Shown here: in pieces, positions 1 through 7,157 of the stretch
Layout of the letters: every line of letters starts with the position of its first letter
Position numbering within the stretch: the stretch's first letter is position 1
Assembly (NCBI GenBank): GCA_016806145.1
Contig: CP063167.1
Span: forward strand, 1,670,501 to 1,734,500
Length of the DNA stretch: 64,000 nt
Direction of reading: 5' to 3'
Source: Variovorax paradoxus
GTDB taxonomy: Bacteria; Pseudomonadota; Gammaproteobacteria; Burkholderiales; Burkholderiaceae_C
Program-made: the position numbers and the translations under genes
The notes under the pieces: model-generated
The model's database searches: none
What the model saw: the letters and a program-made list of their open reading frames with translations, nothing else
Told to the model about the DNA's origin: nothing

Positions 1-987
1 GCCGATGGCCTTGCCTTCGCCGAGCAAGGCCTGCGACACCGACTCGAGGCTGAAGGACGGAAAGCTCCACATCCCGGAGCGCAGCGCCTCGATGCCGTCG
101 ATGATCACGCGGCCCGCGGTGGTCGCGAACAGGTAGCCCTGCTTGCCCGGATGCGTGCGCCATTCGAAGGGCCGGCGTTCGCGGCCCGGCAGCAGCGGCA
201 CGCCGGCGGTGTCGGCCGTCTTCTGCAGCACGCGCAGGTCGAACTGGATCACGCTCCAGCCGACGATGACGTCGGGGTCGTTGTGTTCGAACCAGTCGTT
301 GAGGCGCTCGATCATCGCCTTGCGGCTGGCGCAGTAGACGAGCGAGAAGCCCAGCGGCTCGCTCGCCGCCTGCGCGGGCGCCTCGCCCAGCATGTAGACC
401 ACGCGCTCGCCGGTGCCGTCGAGCGCGATCGAGTAGAGCTCCTCGTGCTGGCTGGTCTCGATGTCGAGCGACACCACCTTGAGTCGAGGCCGGTAGGCGG
501 GCGCGGGCTTGAGCCGCGGATCGACGATGGCGGCGCCGTCGGGCCGGCCGCCTTCCACCAGCGTGCCCGCCGTGATGAAGCGCTCCATCAGGTAGCGGTC
601 GTGCGGCCGGATGTCGGCCTCGAGCAGTGGAATGCCCTTCGCCTCGAGCAGCCGCACCAGCCGCTTGAGCTGGCGGAAATGCGTGACGTAGACGCCGACG
701 ACCGGCTCCTGGCCGAAGGTCTTGAGCGCGAGTTCGCGCAGCTGCAGGCCCGGCAGCTCCGCGGCGTGGGCTTCCACCGCCTGCCTGTGCTTCGCCGCGA
801 CGAAGGCAACCGAGGTCTGGGCGTTGAGCAGCACCTTGCGCGGGCCCTCGTCGGTGGCGAGCCAGAACTCGATCTCGGTGCCGCCCGGCGCATCGCGCCA
901 GCGCCGGGTGAGGATGAATCCCTGGAGTTCGGTGGACGGCACGGGCGGCTGGAGATCGGGTGGAGCGGGAGGGTGCTGGATTCTCAC
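1..987 (-). CDS. polB: DNA polymerase II (family B), N-terminal part, cut by window edge
   Basis: This is the first 329 codons of a family B DNA polymerase, the damage-inducible repair and translesion polymerase Pol II. The N-terminal and 3'-5' exonuclease regions are visible: an Exo I motif VVSLDIETSQ near residue 160 and an Exo II block NDPDVIVGWSVIQFDLRVLQ, both very close to the Escherichia coli enzyme. The polymerase domain lies beyond position 1; the family is usually about 780 residues long. I chose the GTG start at 985-987 because it overlaps the TGA stop of the upstream MocR gene (GTGA) and no in-frame ATG lies nearby, so translation is probably coupled. There is no sign of damage in the visible part. 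Confidence 0.88.
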   Translation of the reverse strand, partial: MRIQHPPAPPDLQPPVPSTELQGFILTRRWRDAPGGTEIEFWLATDEGPRKVLLNAQTSVAFVAAKHRQAVEAHAAELPGLQLRELALKTFGQEPVVGVYVTHFRQLKRLVRLLEAKGIPLLEADIRPHDRYLMERFITAGTLVEGGRPDGAAIVDPRLKPAPAYRPRLKVVSLDIETSQHEELYSIALDGTGERVVYMLGEAPAQAASEPLGFSLVYCASRKAMIERLNDWFEHNDPDVIVGWSVIQFDLRVLQKTADTAGVPLLPGRERRPFEWRTHPGKQGYLFATTAGRVIIDGIEALRSGMWSFPSFSLESVSQALLGEGKAIG

Positions 988-2426
988 AGGGCCGCGCTTT
1001 GCTTGCGCCTGGCCGTCGTGCTGCGCGGCGGCATGCTGTCCTTCATGGCCTCCTTGAGGAGGCCGAACACGCGCCGGTCGCCGAGCTGCGCGACATTGAA
1101 GCGCGCGAACGAGCCCGCCGTCTGCGAGACGCTGAAGACATTGCCGGGCGCGAGCACGACCTTCTGTTCCATGCAGCGCCGCGCCAGCACCGCGGAGTCG
1201 AGCCCATCGGGCAGACGGCACCAGAGGTAGAAGCCGCCGCGCGGCGCGAGCCAGGGCGCGATCCCCAGCGCCGCCAGGCGCTCGGTGGCGTCCTTGCGCG
1301 CGCGCGTGAGGCGCTGGCGCACCTCGTCCATGTGCTTGCGATAGCTGCCGCCGGCCAGCACGCCGGCGATCAGCTCGGTGGCCACCGGGCTCGGGCCGCC
1401 GAACTGGGTCGCCACCTGAAGGTCGACCAGCCCGTCGATCCAGTCGCGGCGCGCGGCGATGTAGCCGCAGCGCACCGAGGCCGAGAGCGTCTTGGAGAAG
1501 CTGCCGATGCGGATCACGCGCTGCAGGCCGTCGAGCACCGCCAGCCGCGGCGAGGGCGAGGGCTCGAAGTCGGCGAAGACCTCGTCCTCGACGATCGTCA
1601 TGCCCTGCGCCGCGGCCGCGCCGAGCACGCGGTGCGCGGTCTGCGGCGAGATGGTGGCGCCGGTGGGGTTGTGCAGCGCCGAGTTGGTGATGTAGAGCCG
1701 CGGGTTCTGCGCCAGTGCCTGCGTGAAGGCCGCGACATCGGGACCGGTGGGCGTGAACGGCACGCCGACGATCTTCGCCTGGTGGGCGCGCAGCAGCGCC
1801 TGGAAGTTGAAGTAGCAGGGGTCGTCGACCAGCACCGTGTCGCCGGGCCGCAGCAGCAGGCGGCAGATCAGGTCGATGGCCTGCGTGCCCGAGGTCGTCA
1901 GCAGCAGCTGTTCGGGCGTCGCGGCGATGCCTTCGTCGGCCAGGCGCGCCAGCAGCAGGCGGCGCAGCGCGAGCGCGCCGCGCGTGCTGCCGTAGTCGGC
2001 CAGCAATGCGTCGTCGGCGCGGCTCAGCGCGCGCAGGCCCTTGCGCAAGGCCGCGTGCGGCATCCAGTCGGCCGGCAGCCAGCCGCAGCCCGGCATGAGG
2101 AAGGAGCCATCGGCATCCAGCGACTGGCGCGAGACCCAGAAGGGATCGACGTCGCGCTCGCGCGGCGCGCCCATCTCGGCCAGCGCCATCGGCGGCAGGT
2201 TGGCGCCGGTCACGTAGAAGCCCGAGCCGCGGCGCGCGCGGATCACGCCCTCGGCCTCGAGGCGGTCGTAGGCCTCGACCACGGTCGAGGGCGAGACGCC
2301 CATGGTCTCGGCGAAGCTGCGCACCGAGGGCAGGCGGTCGCCTTCCACCAGGGCGCGGTTCGCGATCTTGGCGCGCACCGCCTCCATCAGCGCATCGGTC
2401 CGCATCGTTGCCTTCACACCGCTCAT
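984..2426 (-). CDS. MocR-family (GntR/aminotransferase) transcriptional regulator
   Basis: This 480-residue protein has a GntR-type winged helix at about residues 8-75 (LPSVRSFAETMGVSPSTVV, then RARRGSGFYV) fused to a type I aminotransferase-like domain from about residue 100. The PLP-binding lysine is Lys312 in GSFSKTLSASVR, and NPTG and DDPCYFNF motifs are present. MocR proteins sense PLP or an amino compound and regulate a neighbouring gene; here that is probably the divergent EamA transporter. The ATG at 2424-2426 is preceded by a GAAGG-like site, but a second ATG at 2403-2405 is possible. The gene ends in a GTGA overlap with polB. The exact subgroup and effector cannot be told from sequence alone. 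Confidence 0.9.
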   Translation of the reverse strand: MSGVKATMRTDALMEAVRAKIANRALVEGDRLPSVRSFAETMGVSPSTVVEAYDRLEAEGVIRARRGSGFYVTGANLPPMALAEMGAPRERDVDPFWVSRQSLDADGSFLMPGCGWLPADWMPHAALRKGLRALSRADDALLADYGSTRGALALRRLLLARLADEGIAATPEQLLLTTSGTQAIDLICRLLLRPGDTVLVDDPCYFNFQALLRAHQAKIVGVPFTPTGPDVAAFTQALAQNPRLYITNSALHNPTGATISPQTAHRVLGAAAAQGMTIVEDEVFADFEPSPSPRLAVLDGLQRVIRIGSFSKTLSASVRCGYIAARRDWIDGLVDLQVATQFGGPSPVATELIAGVLAGGSYRKHMDEVRQRLTRARKDATERLAALGIAPWLAPRGGFYLWCRLPDGLDSAVLARRCMEQKVVLAPGNVFSVSQTAGSFARFNVAQLGDRRVFGLLKEAMKDSMPPRSTTARRKQSAAL

Positions 2427-2445
2427 CCTCTTCGCCTTCCCAGTG

Positions 2446-2489
2446 ACTGTGTGGCTGGGATAAGCCATACAGTTTGCCGAAATTGTATG
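2446..2489. promoter_or_regulatory. Candidate MocR operator with three related half-sites
   Basis: Between the divergent MocR and EamA genes lie ACTGTGTGGCT (2446-2456), its near-perfect inverted copy AGCCATACAGT (2463-2473), and a further TTGTATG (2483-2489) in the first orientation. CATACA at 2466-2471 and TGTATG at 2484-2489 also form an inverted pair. Two direct copies plus one inverted copy is a pattern known for MocR-type regulators. The assignment to this regulator is inference from position. Confidence 0.5.
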
Positions 2490-2534
2490 CCTCTGTGCCT
2501 TCCTTCCCGCGCACCGGACCGCTACGCTGGGCGG

Positions 2535-3410
2535 ATGACAAGCGAAGGTTCTCGACGACATTCGGCCGGCTGGGGCAGCGGCCTGCTGGGCGTGCTCATC
2601 TTCAGCGGCTCGCTGCCCGCCACGCGCGTGGCCGTGGCCGATTTCTCGCCGCTGTTCCTGACGGCCGCGCGCGCGGTGATCGCCGCCCTGCTGGGCGCGG
2701 TGTTTCTGTTCGCGTTGCGCGAGGCGCGGCCAAAGCGTGCCGACCTCGTGCCGCTGATCCTGGTGTCCATCGGCGTGGTCGTCGGCTTTCCGCTGCTGAC
2801 AGCGCTCGCGCTGCAGCACATCGATGCCGCGCACTCGGTGGTCTTCGTCGGCTTGCTGCCGCTGTCGACCGCGATCTTCGGCGTGCTGCGCGGCGGCGAG
2901 CGGCCCAGGCCCGCCTTCTGGCTGTTCTCGATCGTCGGCGCCGCGGTGGTGGCCGGCTTCGCGCTGCACGGCAGCCGCGGCGGCAGCTTGCGGGGCGACC
3001 TGCTGATGATCGCGGCCATCGTGGTGTGCGGGCTCGGCTATGCCGAAGGCGCCACGCTCTCGCGCCGCCTCGGTGGCTGGCAGGTGATCTGCTGGGCGCT
3101 GCTGCTGTCGCTGCCGCTCATGGCGGCCATCGCGCTGTTCACCCTGCCGCATGCCTGGGACCGCATCGGCGCGCCGGCCTGGGCCGGCCTCGCCTACGTG
3201 TCGGTCTTCAGCATGATGATCGGCTTCGTCTTCTGGTACCGCGGCCTGGCGCTCGGCGGCATCGCGGGCGTGGGGCAGCTGCAATTGCTGCAGCCCTTCT
3301 TCGGCCTGCTGCTGGCCGGGCTGCTGCTCGGCGAGCCGGTGGCCTGGACCATGATCGCCTCGACCGTGGTCGTGGTGTTCTGCGTGGCAGGCGCCAAGCG
3401 CTTCGCCTGA
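2535..3410 (+). CDS. EamA-family (DMT superfamily) transporter
   Basis: This 291-residue inner-membrane protein shows about ten hydrophobic helices arranged as two EamA repeats, the usual layout for drug/metabolite or amino-acid exporters such as RhtA and YdcZ relatives. Conserved features include a glycine- and alanine-rich second repeat (GLGYAEGATLSRR) and the C-terminal block QLQLLQPFFGLLLAGLLLGE typical of the family. The start ATG at 2535 follows a GGGCGG stretch and begins just before the first helix. It diverges from the MocR gene, a very common pairing in which the regulator controls the exporter. The following gene starts 7 bases downstream of the stop, so both are likely cotranscribed. 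The substrate is unknown. Confidence 0.87.
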   Translation: MTSEGSRRHSAGWGSGLLGVLIFSGSLPATRVAVADFSPLFLTAARAVIAALLGAVFLFALREARPKRADLVPLILVSIGVVVGFPLLTALALQHIDAAHSVVFVGLLPLSTAIFGVLRGGERPRPAFWLFSIVGAAVVAGFALHGSRGGSLRGDLLMIAAIVVCGLGYAEGATLSRRLGGWQVICWALLLSLPLMAAIALFTLPHAWDRIGAPAWAGLAYVSVFSMMIGFVFWYRGLALGGIAGVGQLQLLQPFFGLLLAGLLLGEPVAWTMIASTVVVVFCVAGAKRFA

Positions 3411-3417
3411 GCGGCCG

Positions 3418-4497
3418 ATGAGTTCTTCCGCGATCGAGATCGGCGCGCTCGCGCCGCTGAGCCGGCCGGGCTGGGTCGAGGCGGGCGAGCATCTGCTCGC
3501 GGGCATGGAACTGGCCGTGCGCGAGATCAACGAGGCGGGCGGTGTCGACGGCCGGCCCCTGCGCCTCGTGGCAAGGGACACCGCGGCCGATCCCGCGAAA
3601 GCCATGGCCGCCTTGGACGAACTGGCAGGCCTCGGCGTGGTGGCACTGGCCGGGGAGTACCACAGCGTGGTCGCCCGCGCGGCCGCCGCACGCGCGCATG
3701 CACTCGGCCTGCCGTTCCTCTGCGCGTCGGCGGTGCTCGATGCGCTGTGCGAACAGCCGACGCCCTGGGTGGCGCGGCTGGCGCCGGCGCAGTCGCATGG
3801 CTGGCGGATCTATGCGGACTTCCTGCTCGGCGAAGGCCATCGCCGCATCGCGGTCGCGGCCGATGCCAGCGTCTACTGGGCGGCGGGCACGGGCATCCTG
3901 CGCGAGCACCTGGCCGCGCGCGACGGTGTGCTGATCGAGCTCGATGCGCGTGCGTTGTCGCCCGCGGCACTGTGCGACCAGCTGTTCGAGCAACGCGCCA
4001 CGGCCGTCCTGATGCTGGCCGGCCATCCCGAGCCGGCCGTGCCCATCGTCAAGGCCGTGCGCCATGACCCGCGCCTTGCCGGCATGCGGATCGGCGCGCC
4101 GGCAGGGCAGCCCGAGTTCGCCGAATGGATGGCGGCGCTGGGCGTGGATGGCGCGGCGATTCCGTTTCTTCGCTATCTGCCCGAGCACCTCGGTTCGTCA
4201 GCCATGCGCATCGAGGCGGCCTTGCGCGAGCGACTCGGCTCGGCGCCTTCGTTCGTCGCCTTCGAGGGCCACGACGCGATCGCCGTGCTCGCGGAGGCGA
4301 TGCGATCGCATGGTGCGTCGCGCCAGGGTATCGCCGAGGCTTGGGGTCAAAAGTCCTTCGAAAGCAGCCGCGGCCCGCTCCGGTTCTCGCGCGTGCCGGG
4401 CATCGATGTCCTGCAATGGGCCTGGCCGCCGGTCCAGGTCGTCGAGCGCGATTCCTCGAAGCCCGATCGCTTCAGGGTGCTTCACACCGGCGTCTGA
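3418..4497 (+). CDS. Type I periplasmic-binding-protein-like ligand-binding protein without signal peptide
   Basis: This 359-residue protein belongs to the branched-chain amino-acid binding fold (Peripla_BP_6, LivJ/AmiC/UrtA relatives). The beginning IGALAPLSRPGWVEAGEHLL and the following GMELAVREINEAGGVDG are typical of the mature part of such proteins, and FEGHDAIAVLAEAM matches their conserved second lobe. The start at 3418 gives no hydrophobic leader, so the protein should stay in the cytoplasm, as AmiC does. It begins 7 bases after the EamA gene and no ABC permease or ATPase is nearby. It may sense the compound handled by the exporter; this role is inference. An upstream start cannot supply a leader because the preceding bases belong to the EamA gene. 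Confidence 0.8.
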   Translation: MSSSAIEIGALAPLSRPGWVEAGEHLLAGMELAVREINEAGGVDGRPLRLVARDTAADPAKAMAALDELAGLGVVALAGEYHSVVARAAAARAHALGLPFLCASAVLDALCEQPTPWVARLAPAQSHGWRIYADFLLGEGHRRIAVAADASVYWAAGTGILREHLAARDGVLIELDARALSPAALCDQLFEQRATAVLMLAGHPEPAVPIVKAVRHDPRLAGMRIGAPAGQPEFAEWMAALGVDGAAIPFLRYLPEHLGSSAMRIEAALRERLGSAPSFVAFEGHDAIAVLAEAMRSHGASRQGIAEAWGQKSFESSRGPLRFSRVPGIDVLQWAWPPVQVVERDSSKPDRFRVLHTGV

Positions 4498-4503
4498 TTC
4501 GGC

Positions 4504-5370
4504 TCAGGCGTGCACCCTTCCCAGGAAGTCGCGCATCAGGCCCGACACCTCCTCGAGGTGCGTCTCGAGCAGCCAGTGCCCGCCATCGAGCAGATGCAGC
4601 TCGGCCTGCGGCAGGTCGCGCAAATAGGCGCGCGCCGACTTCTCGGGCATGTAGTGATCGTGCGGCCCCCAGACGATCAGCGTCGGCGGCTTGTGGGTCG
4701 CGAGGTATTGGCGATGCGCTGGAAACCACGCGCGGTTCTGTTTCAGGCCCGCGATCAGGTCGATCGCAACCTCCTTGCGTTTCGGCGTGACCAGTGACCA
4801 GTGCAGCTTCCACAGGTCCGGCGGAATCCGGTCGGCGCGCTCGTCGTCCAGTGCATTGAGGAACTCCTCCTCGAAGGTCTCCTCGTCGATGGCTTTCGTC
4901 AGTTGGGCGCGCATCTCGGACTCGGGCAGGGTCCAGGTCTCCTCGATCTCCGCGTACTTCGGGCCCAGCGCATCCTCGTAGGGAATGTCGCCGTTCTGGA
5001 TGATCTGCGCCACGATGCGCTCGGGCGCCATGATCGCCAGCCGCGCGCCGATCGGCGAGCCGAAGTCGTGCAGGTAGAGCGCGAAGCGCGACAGGCCCAG
5101 CGTCTTCACGAAGCGGTCGAGGAATTGCGCATAGCCGTCGAAGCTGTAGTCGAAGTCCTCGGGCGTGGCGCTGTACCCCGCGCCAGGGTAGTCGGGCGCG
5201 ACGAGCCGCCAGCGGTCCCCGAGCAGCGGCATCAGGTTGCGGAACTCGTAGGACGAGCACGGGTAGCCATGCGGCAGCAGCACGGCCGGCGCATCGGGCG
5301 GGCCGGCTTCGCGGTAGAAGGTGTCCACGTTGCCGACCTGGATGCGGCGGTGTCGAACGGTGGCGGTCAT
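4504..5370 (-). CDS. Alpha/beta hydrolase of the haloalkane dehalogenase/epoxide hydrolase type
   Basis: This 288-residue cytoplasmic protein has the alpha/beta hydrolase fold with an oxyanion motif HGYPCSSYEF near residue 34, an aspartate nucleophile Asp102 in LHDFGSPIG, an acid Asp238 in GPHDHYMP and a catalytic His265 in GGHWLLETH. An Asp rather than Ser nucleophile points to hydrolysis of C-halogen, C-F or epoxide bonds, although the true substrate cannot be read from sequence. The ATG at 5368-5370 overlaps the stop of the upstream SnoaL-like gene as ATGA, so the two proteins are probably made together. It converges with the preceding gene, leaving 6 bases between stops. Confidence 0.87.
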   Translation of the reverse strand: MTATVRHRRIQVGNVDTFYREAGPPDAPAVLLPHGYPCSSYEFRNLMPLLGDRWRLVAPDYPGAGYSATPEDFDYSFDGYAQFLDRFVKTLGLSRFALYLHDFGSPIGARLAIMAPERIVAQIIQNGDIPYEDALGPKYAEIEETWTLPESEMRAQLTKAIDEETFEEEFLNALDDERADRIPPDLWKLHWSLVTPKRKEVAIDLIAGLKQNRAWFPAHRQYLATHKPPTLIVWGPHDHYMPEKSARAYLRDLPQAELHLLDGGHWLLETHLEEVSGLMRDFLGRVHA

Positions 5371-5726
5371 GCGGTCCCTCCCGTCTCGACCACGAAGGCA
5401 TGCAGCTCGGCCAGCTTCCCGTCGCGAAAGCGCCAGACATCGCAGTAGCTGTGATGCGTCGCCTTGCCCGCGGCGTCTTTCAGCGTGATCTCGCCGATCG
5501 CCGCCACGATGTCGCCCTCGGCGACCAGCCGATGCACGTCGAATCGGGGCGGCTCCTTGTACGTCTGCGCCATCCATTGGCGAACGGCTTCCTTGCCGTC
5601 GAGCGTCTGTTCGCCCACGAAGGTCCACTTCGTGTCGTCGGTGCAGGCACTCAGAAAACCTTCGTAGTCGCCTTCGACGATGGCCGCGTTGGCCCGCTCG
5701 AGGGTGGCCTTGTTCGTCTGTGACAT
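5367..5726 (-). CDS. SnoaL-like / nuclear transport factor 2 family protein
   Basis: This 119-residue protein has the NTF2-like cone fold signature: an N-terminal helix pair (NAAIVEGDYEGFLSACTDD), a W-F strand (KWTFVGEQTLDGKEAVRQW), and paired C-terminal strands ending YCDVWRFRDGKLAELHAF. Members are small ligand-binding proteins or simple isomerases and hydrolases. It is the first gene of a two-gene operon with the alpha/beta hydrolase, joined by an ATGA overlap, so a role in the same pathway is likely. A GGAGAG ribosome-binding site lies just upstream of the ATG. No catalytic assignment can be made. Confidence 0.83.
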   Translation of the reverse strand: MSQTNKATLERANAAIVEGDYEGFLSACTDDTKWTFVGEQTLDGKEAVRQWMAQTYKEPPRFDVHRLVAEGDIVAAIGEITLKDAAGKATHHSYCDVWRFRDGKLAELHAFVVETGGTA

Positions 5727-5831
5727 CCGGAACTCTCCTTCGTTGAACCAGGAACAGGTCCCGGTATAGAGCTCCGGTGTCGCGCGATCGTCAGTTCATG
5801 GGCAACGATGGCGTACGCCATCGGCTGACAG

Positions 5832-6272
5832 CTAGCGCAGGTCGAAACCGAAGTGCAGACCGCGCGCGAGCAGCCCGTTGCGGAAGTAGAAGCGCTGCGC
5901 CAGCGCGTTGTCCAGGCCGGTGTCGAGCGTGAGGCGCGTGCAGCCTGCTTCGCGCGCCAGCGTCTTCAGCGCGCCGAGCAGCGCGCTGCCCACGCCACTG
6001 CTGCGCTCGTCCTGCGTGGTCACGAGGTCGTCGACGTAGAGGAAGCGTCCGTGGATCAGGTTGCGCTGGAAGCGGTAGCCCGCGAAGCCGCAGGGCGCAT
6101 CGTGCTGCCAGGCCGCGAGCATGCGGTAGCCCTCGCGGCGCTGCTCGGTCACGGCCTGCTGGAAGGCTTCGGGGTTCGCGAGGTGCGGGCGCAGCTGGCG
6201 CACGATGGGGTGGCAGGCGAGGAGGTCGGCGTCGGATTCGACGGGGCGGAAGTGGAGCGGGGTGGCGGTCAT
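5832..6272 (-). CDS. GNAT-family N-acetyltransferase
   Basis: This 146-residue protein has the GNAT fold: an N-terminal strand and helix (FRPVESDADLLACHPIVRQL), the central LYVDDLVTTQDERSSGVGSALL block that contains the acetyl-CoA pyrophosphate loop (RSSGVG), and the C-terminal LDTGLDNALAQRFYFRNGL. It transfers an acetyl group to an unidentified amine. I chose the ATG at 6270-6272 because it immediately precedes the first conserved strand; a longer frame starting at 6362 would run through the TTGGACCA/CTGGACCA repeats that look regulatory. It diverges from a response regulator gene 195 bases away. Confidence 0.85.
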   Translation of the reverse strand: MTATPLHFRPVESDADLLACHPIVRQLRPHLANPEAFQQAVTEQRREGYRMLAAWQHDAPCGFAGYRFQRNLIHGRFLYVDDLVTTQDERSSGVGSALLGALKTLAREAGCTRLTLDTGLDNALAQRFYFRNGLLARGLHFGFDLR

Positions 6273-6329
6273 GAGGGCAAGGTCGATGTGAGGGGCCCAG
6301 GCAGTGTGCGGCCGCACCGCGCCCTCCGG

Positions 6330-6361
6330 TTGGACCAGGTTCGTTGAATCTGGCTGGACCA
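6330..6361. promoter_or_regulatory. Direct repeat TTGGACCA / CTGGACCA upstream of the GNAT gene
   Basis: Two copies of a TGGACCA element at 6330-6337 and 6354-6361 stand 24 bases apart in the same orientation, in the region that separates the GNAT gene from the response regulator. Their start resembles the CTGGAC core known for operators of the MocR-type regulator TauR, which also lie as direct repeats. The identity of the binding protein is inference. Confidence 0.35.
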
Positions 6362-6467
6362 TCGCACGCCGAATCGGCGCCGGCCATTCCTTTCTTTCGT
6401 CTGTCTTTCACCGTTGCGTGGTGCAAGCCCCAGTTCGCGGGAAGGGCCCCGATGGCAACATCCGGAC

Positions 6468-7157
6468 ATGCAACTGCTGCTCGTGGAAGACGACTTCGAC
6501 CTGTCGGGAATACTGTCCCGCAGCCTGTCGTCGCGCGGCTTCGAGATCCTGTGCTGCAGCGATGGCGCCGAGGCCCTGGCGGCTGCGCGCAAGAAGAACT
6601 TCGACATCATCCTCCTCGACCTGTCGCTGCCCGGGCTCGACGGCCTGGAACTGCTGCGCCGCCTGCGCGGCGACGGGAACGCGACGCCGGTGCTGATCCT
6701 GACGGCCCGCGGCGCGGTCGGCGACCGGATCGCGGGCCTCAATGCCGGCGCCGACGACTACCTCGCCAAGCCCTTCGACCTCGAGGAGATGATCGCGCGC
6801 GTGGGCGCGCTGACCCGCCGGCTCGGGCGCAATGGCGAGCTGCGCTGCGGCCGCCTGCGCTACGAGTCGGCCGCCAATGTGTTCTACCGCGACGAGAGCC
6901 CGCTCGAGCTGTCGCAGCGCGAGGCCGAACTGCTCAAGAAGCTGATGTCGCGCGTCGATCGCGTCGTGCCCAGGGAGGAGCTCAGGCAGGCGGTGTTCGG
7001 TGCCGACACGGCGCAATCGGAGGCCATCGACCTCGTGGTGCATCGGCTCAGGAAGAAGCTGGTCGGCGCCAGCGTCGAGGTGCTCAACCTGCGCGGCGTC
7101 GGTTATCTGCTGTGCGACGACAGCTCCGCGGCGGCGCAACGCCCGGTCGGCGGATGA
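6468..7157 (+). CDS. OmpR-family response regulator
   Basis: This 229-residue protein has an N-terminal receiver domain (residues 1-115) with acidic pair EDD at 7-9, phosphoacceptor Asp51 in LLDLSLPGLDG, a threonine/alanine switch LILTARG and a conserved lysine in LAKPFD, followed by an OmpR/PhoB winged helix (SQREAELLKKL ... AIDLVVHRLRKKL ... VLNLRGVGYLL). The ATG at 6468 begins directly at the first beta strand. The partner kinase gene starts inside its stop (ATGA). It resembles the TctD/QseB group, and the ABC importer immediately downstream is the probable target. Confidence 0.9.
   Translation: MQLLLVEDDFDLSGILSRSLSSRGFEILCCSDGAEALAAARKKNFDIILLDLSLPGLDGLELLRRLRGDGNATPVLILTARGAVGDRIAGLNAGADDYLAKPFDLEEMIARVGALTRRLGRNGELRCGRLRYESAANVFYRDESPLELSQREAELLKKLMSRVDRVVPREELRQAVFGADTAQSEAIDLVVHRLRKKLVGASVEVLNLRGVGYLLCDDSSAAAQRPVGG

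Noticed and set aside
984..3605. A long minus-strand frame extending the MocR gene through the EamA gene
   Set aside because: The part beyond 2426 is the antisense of the EamA gene and has no domain; the MocR protein starts at 2426.
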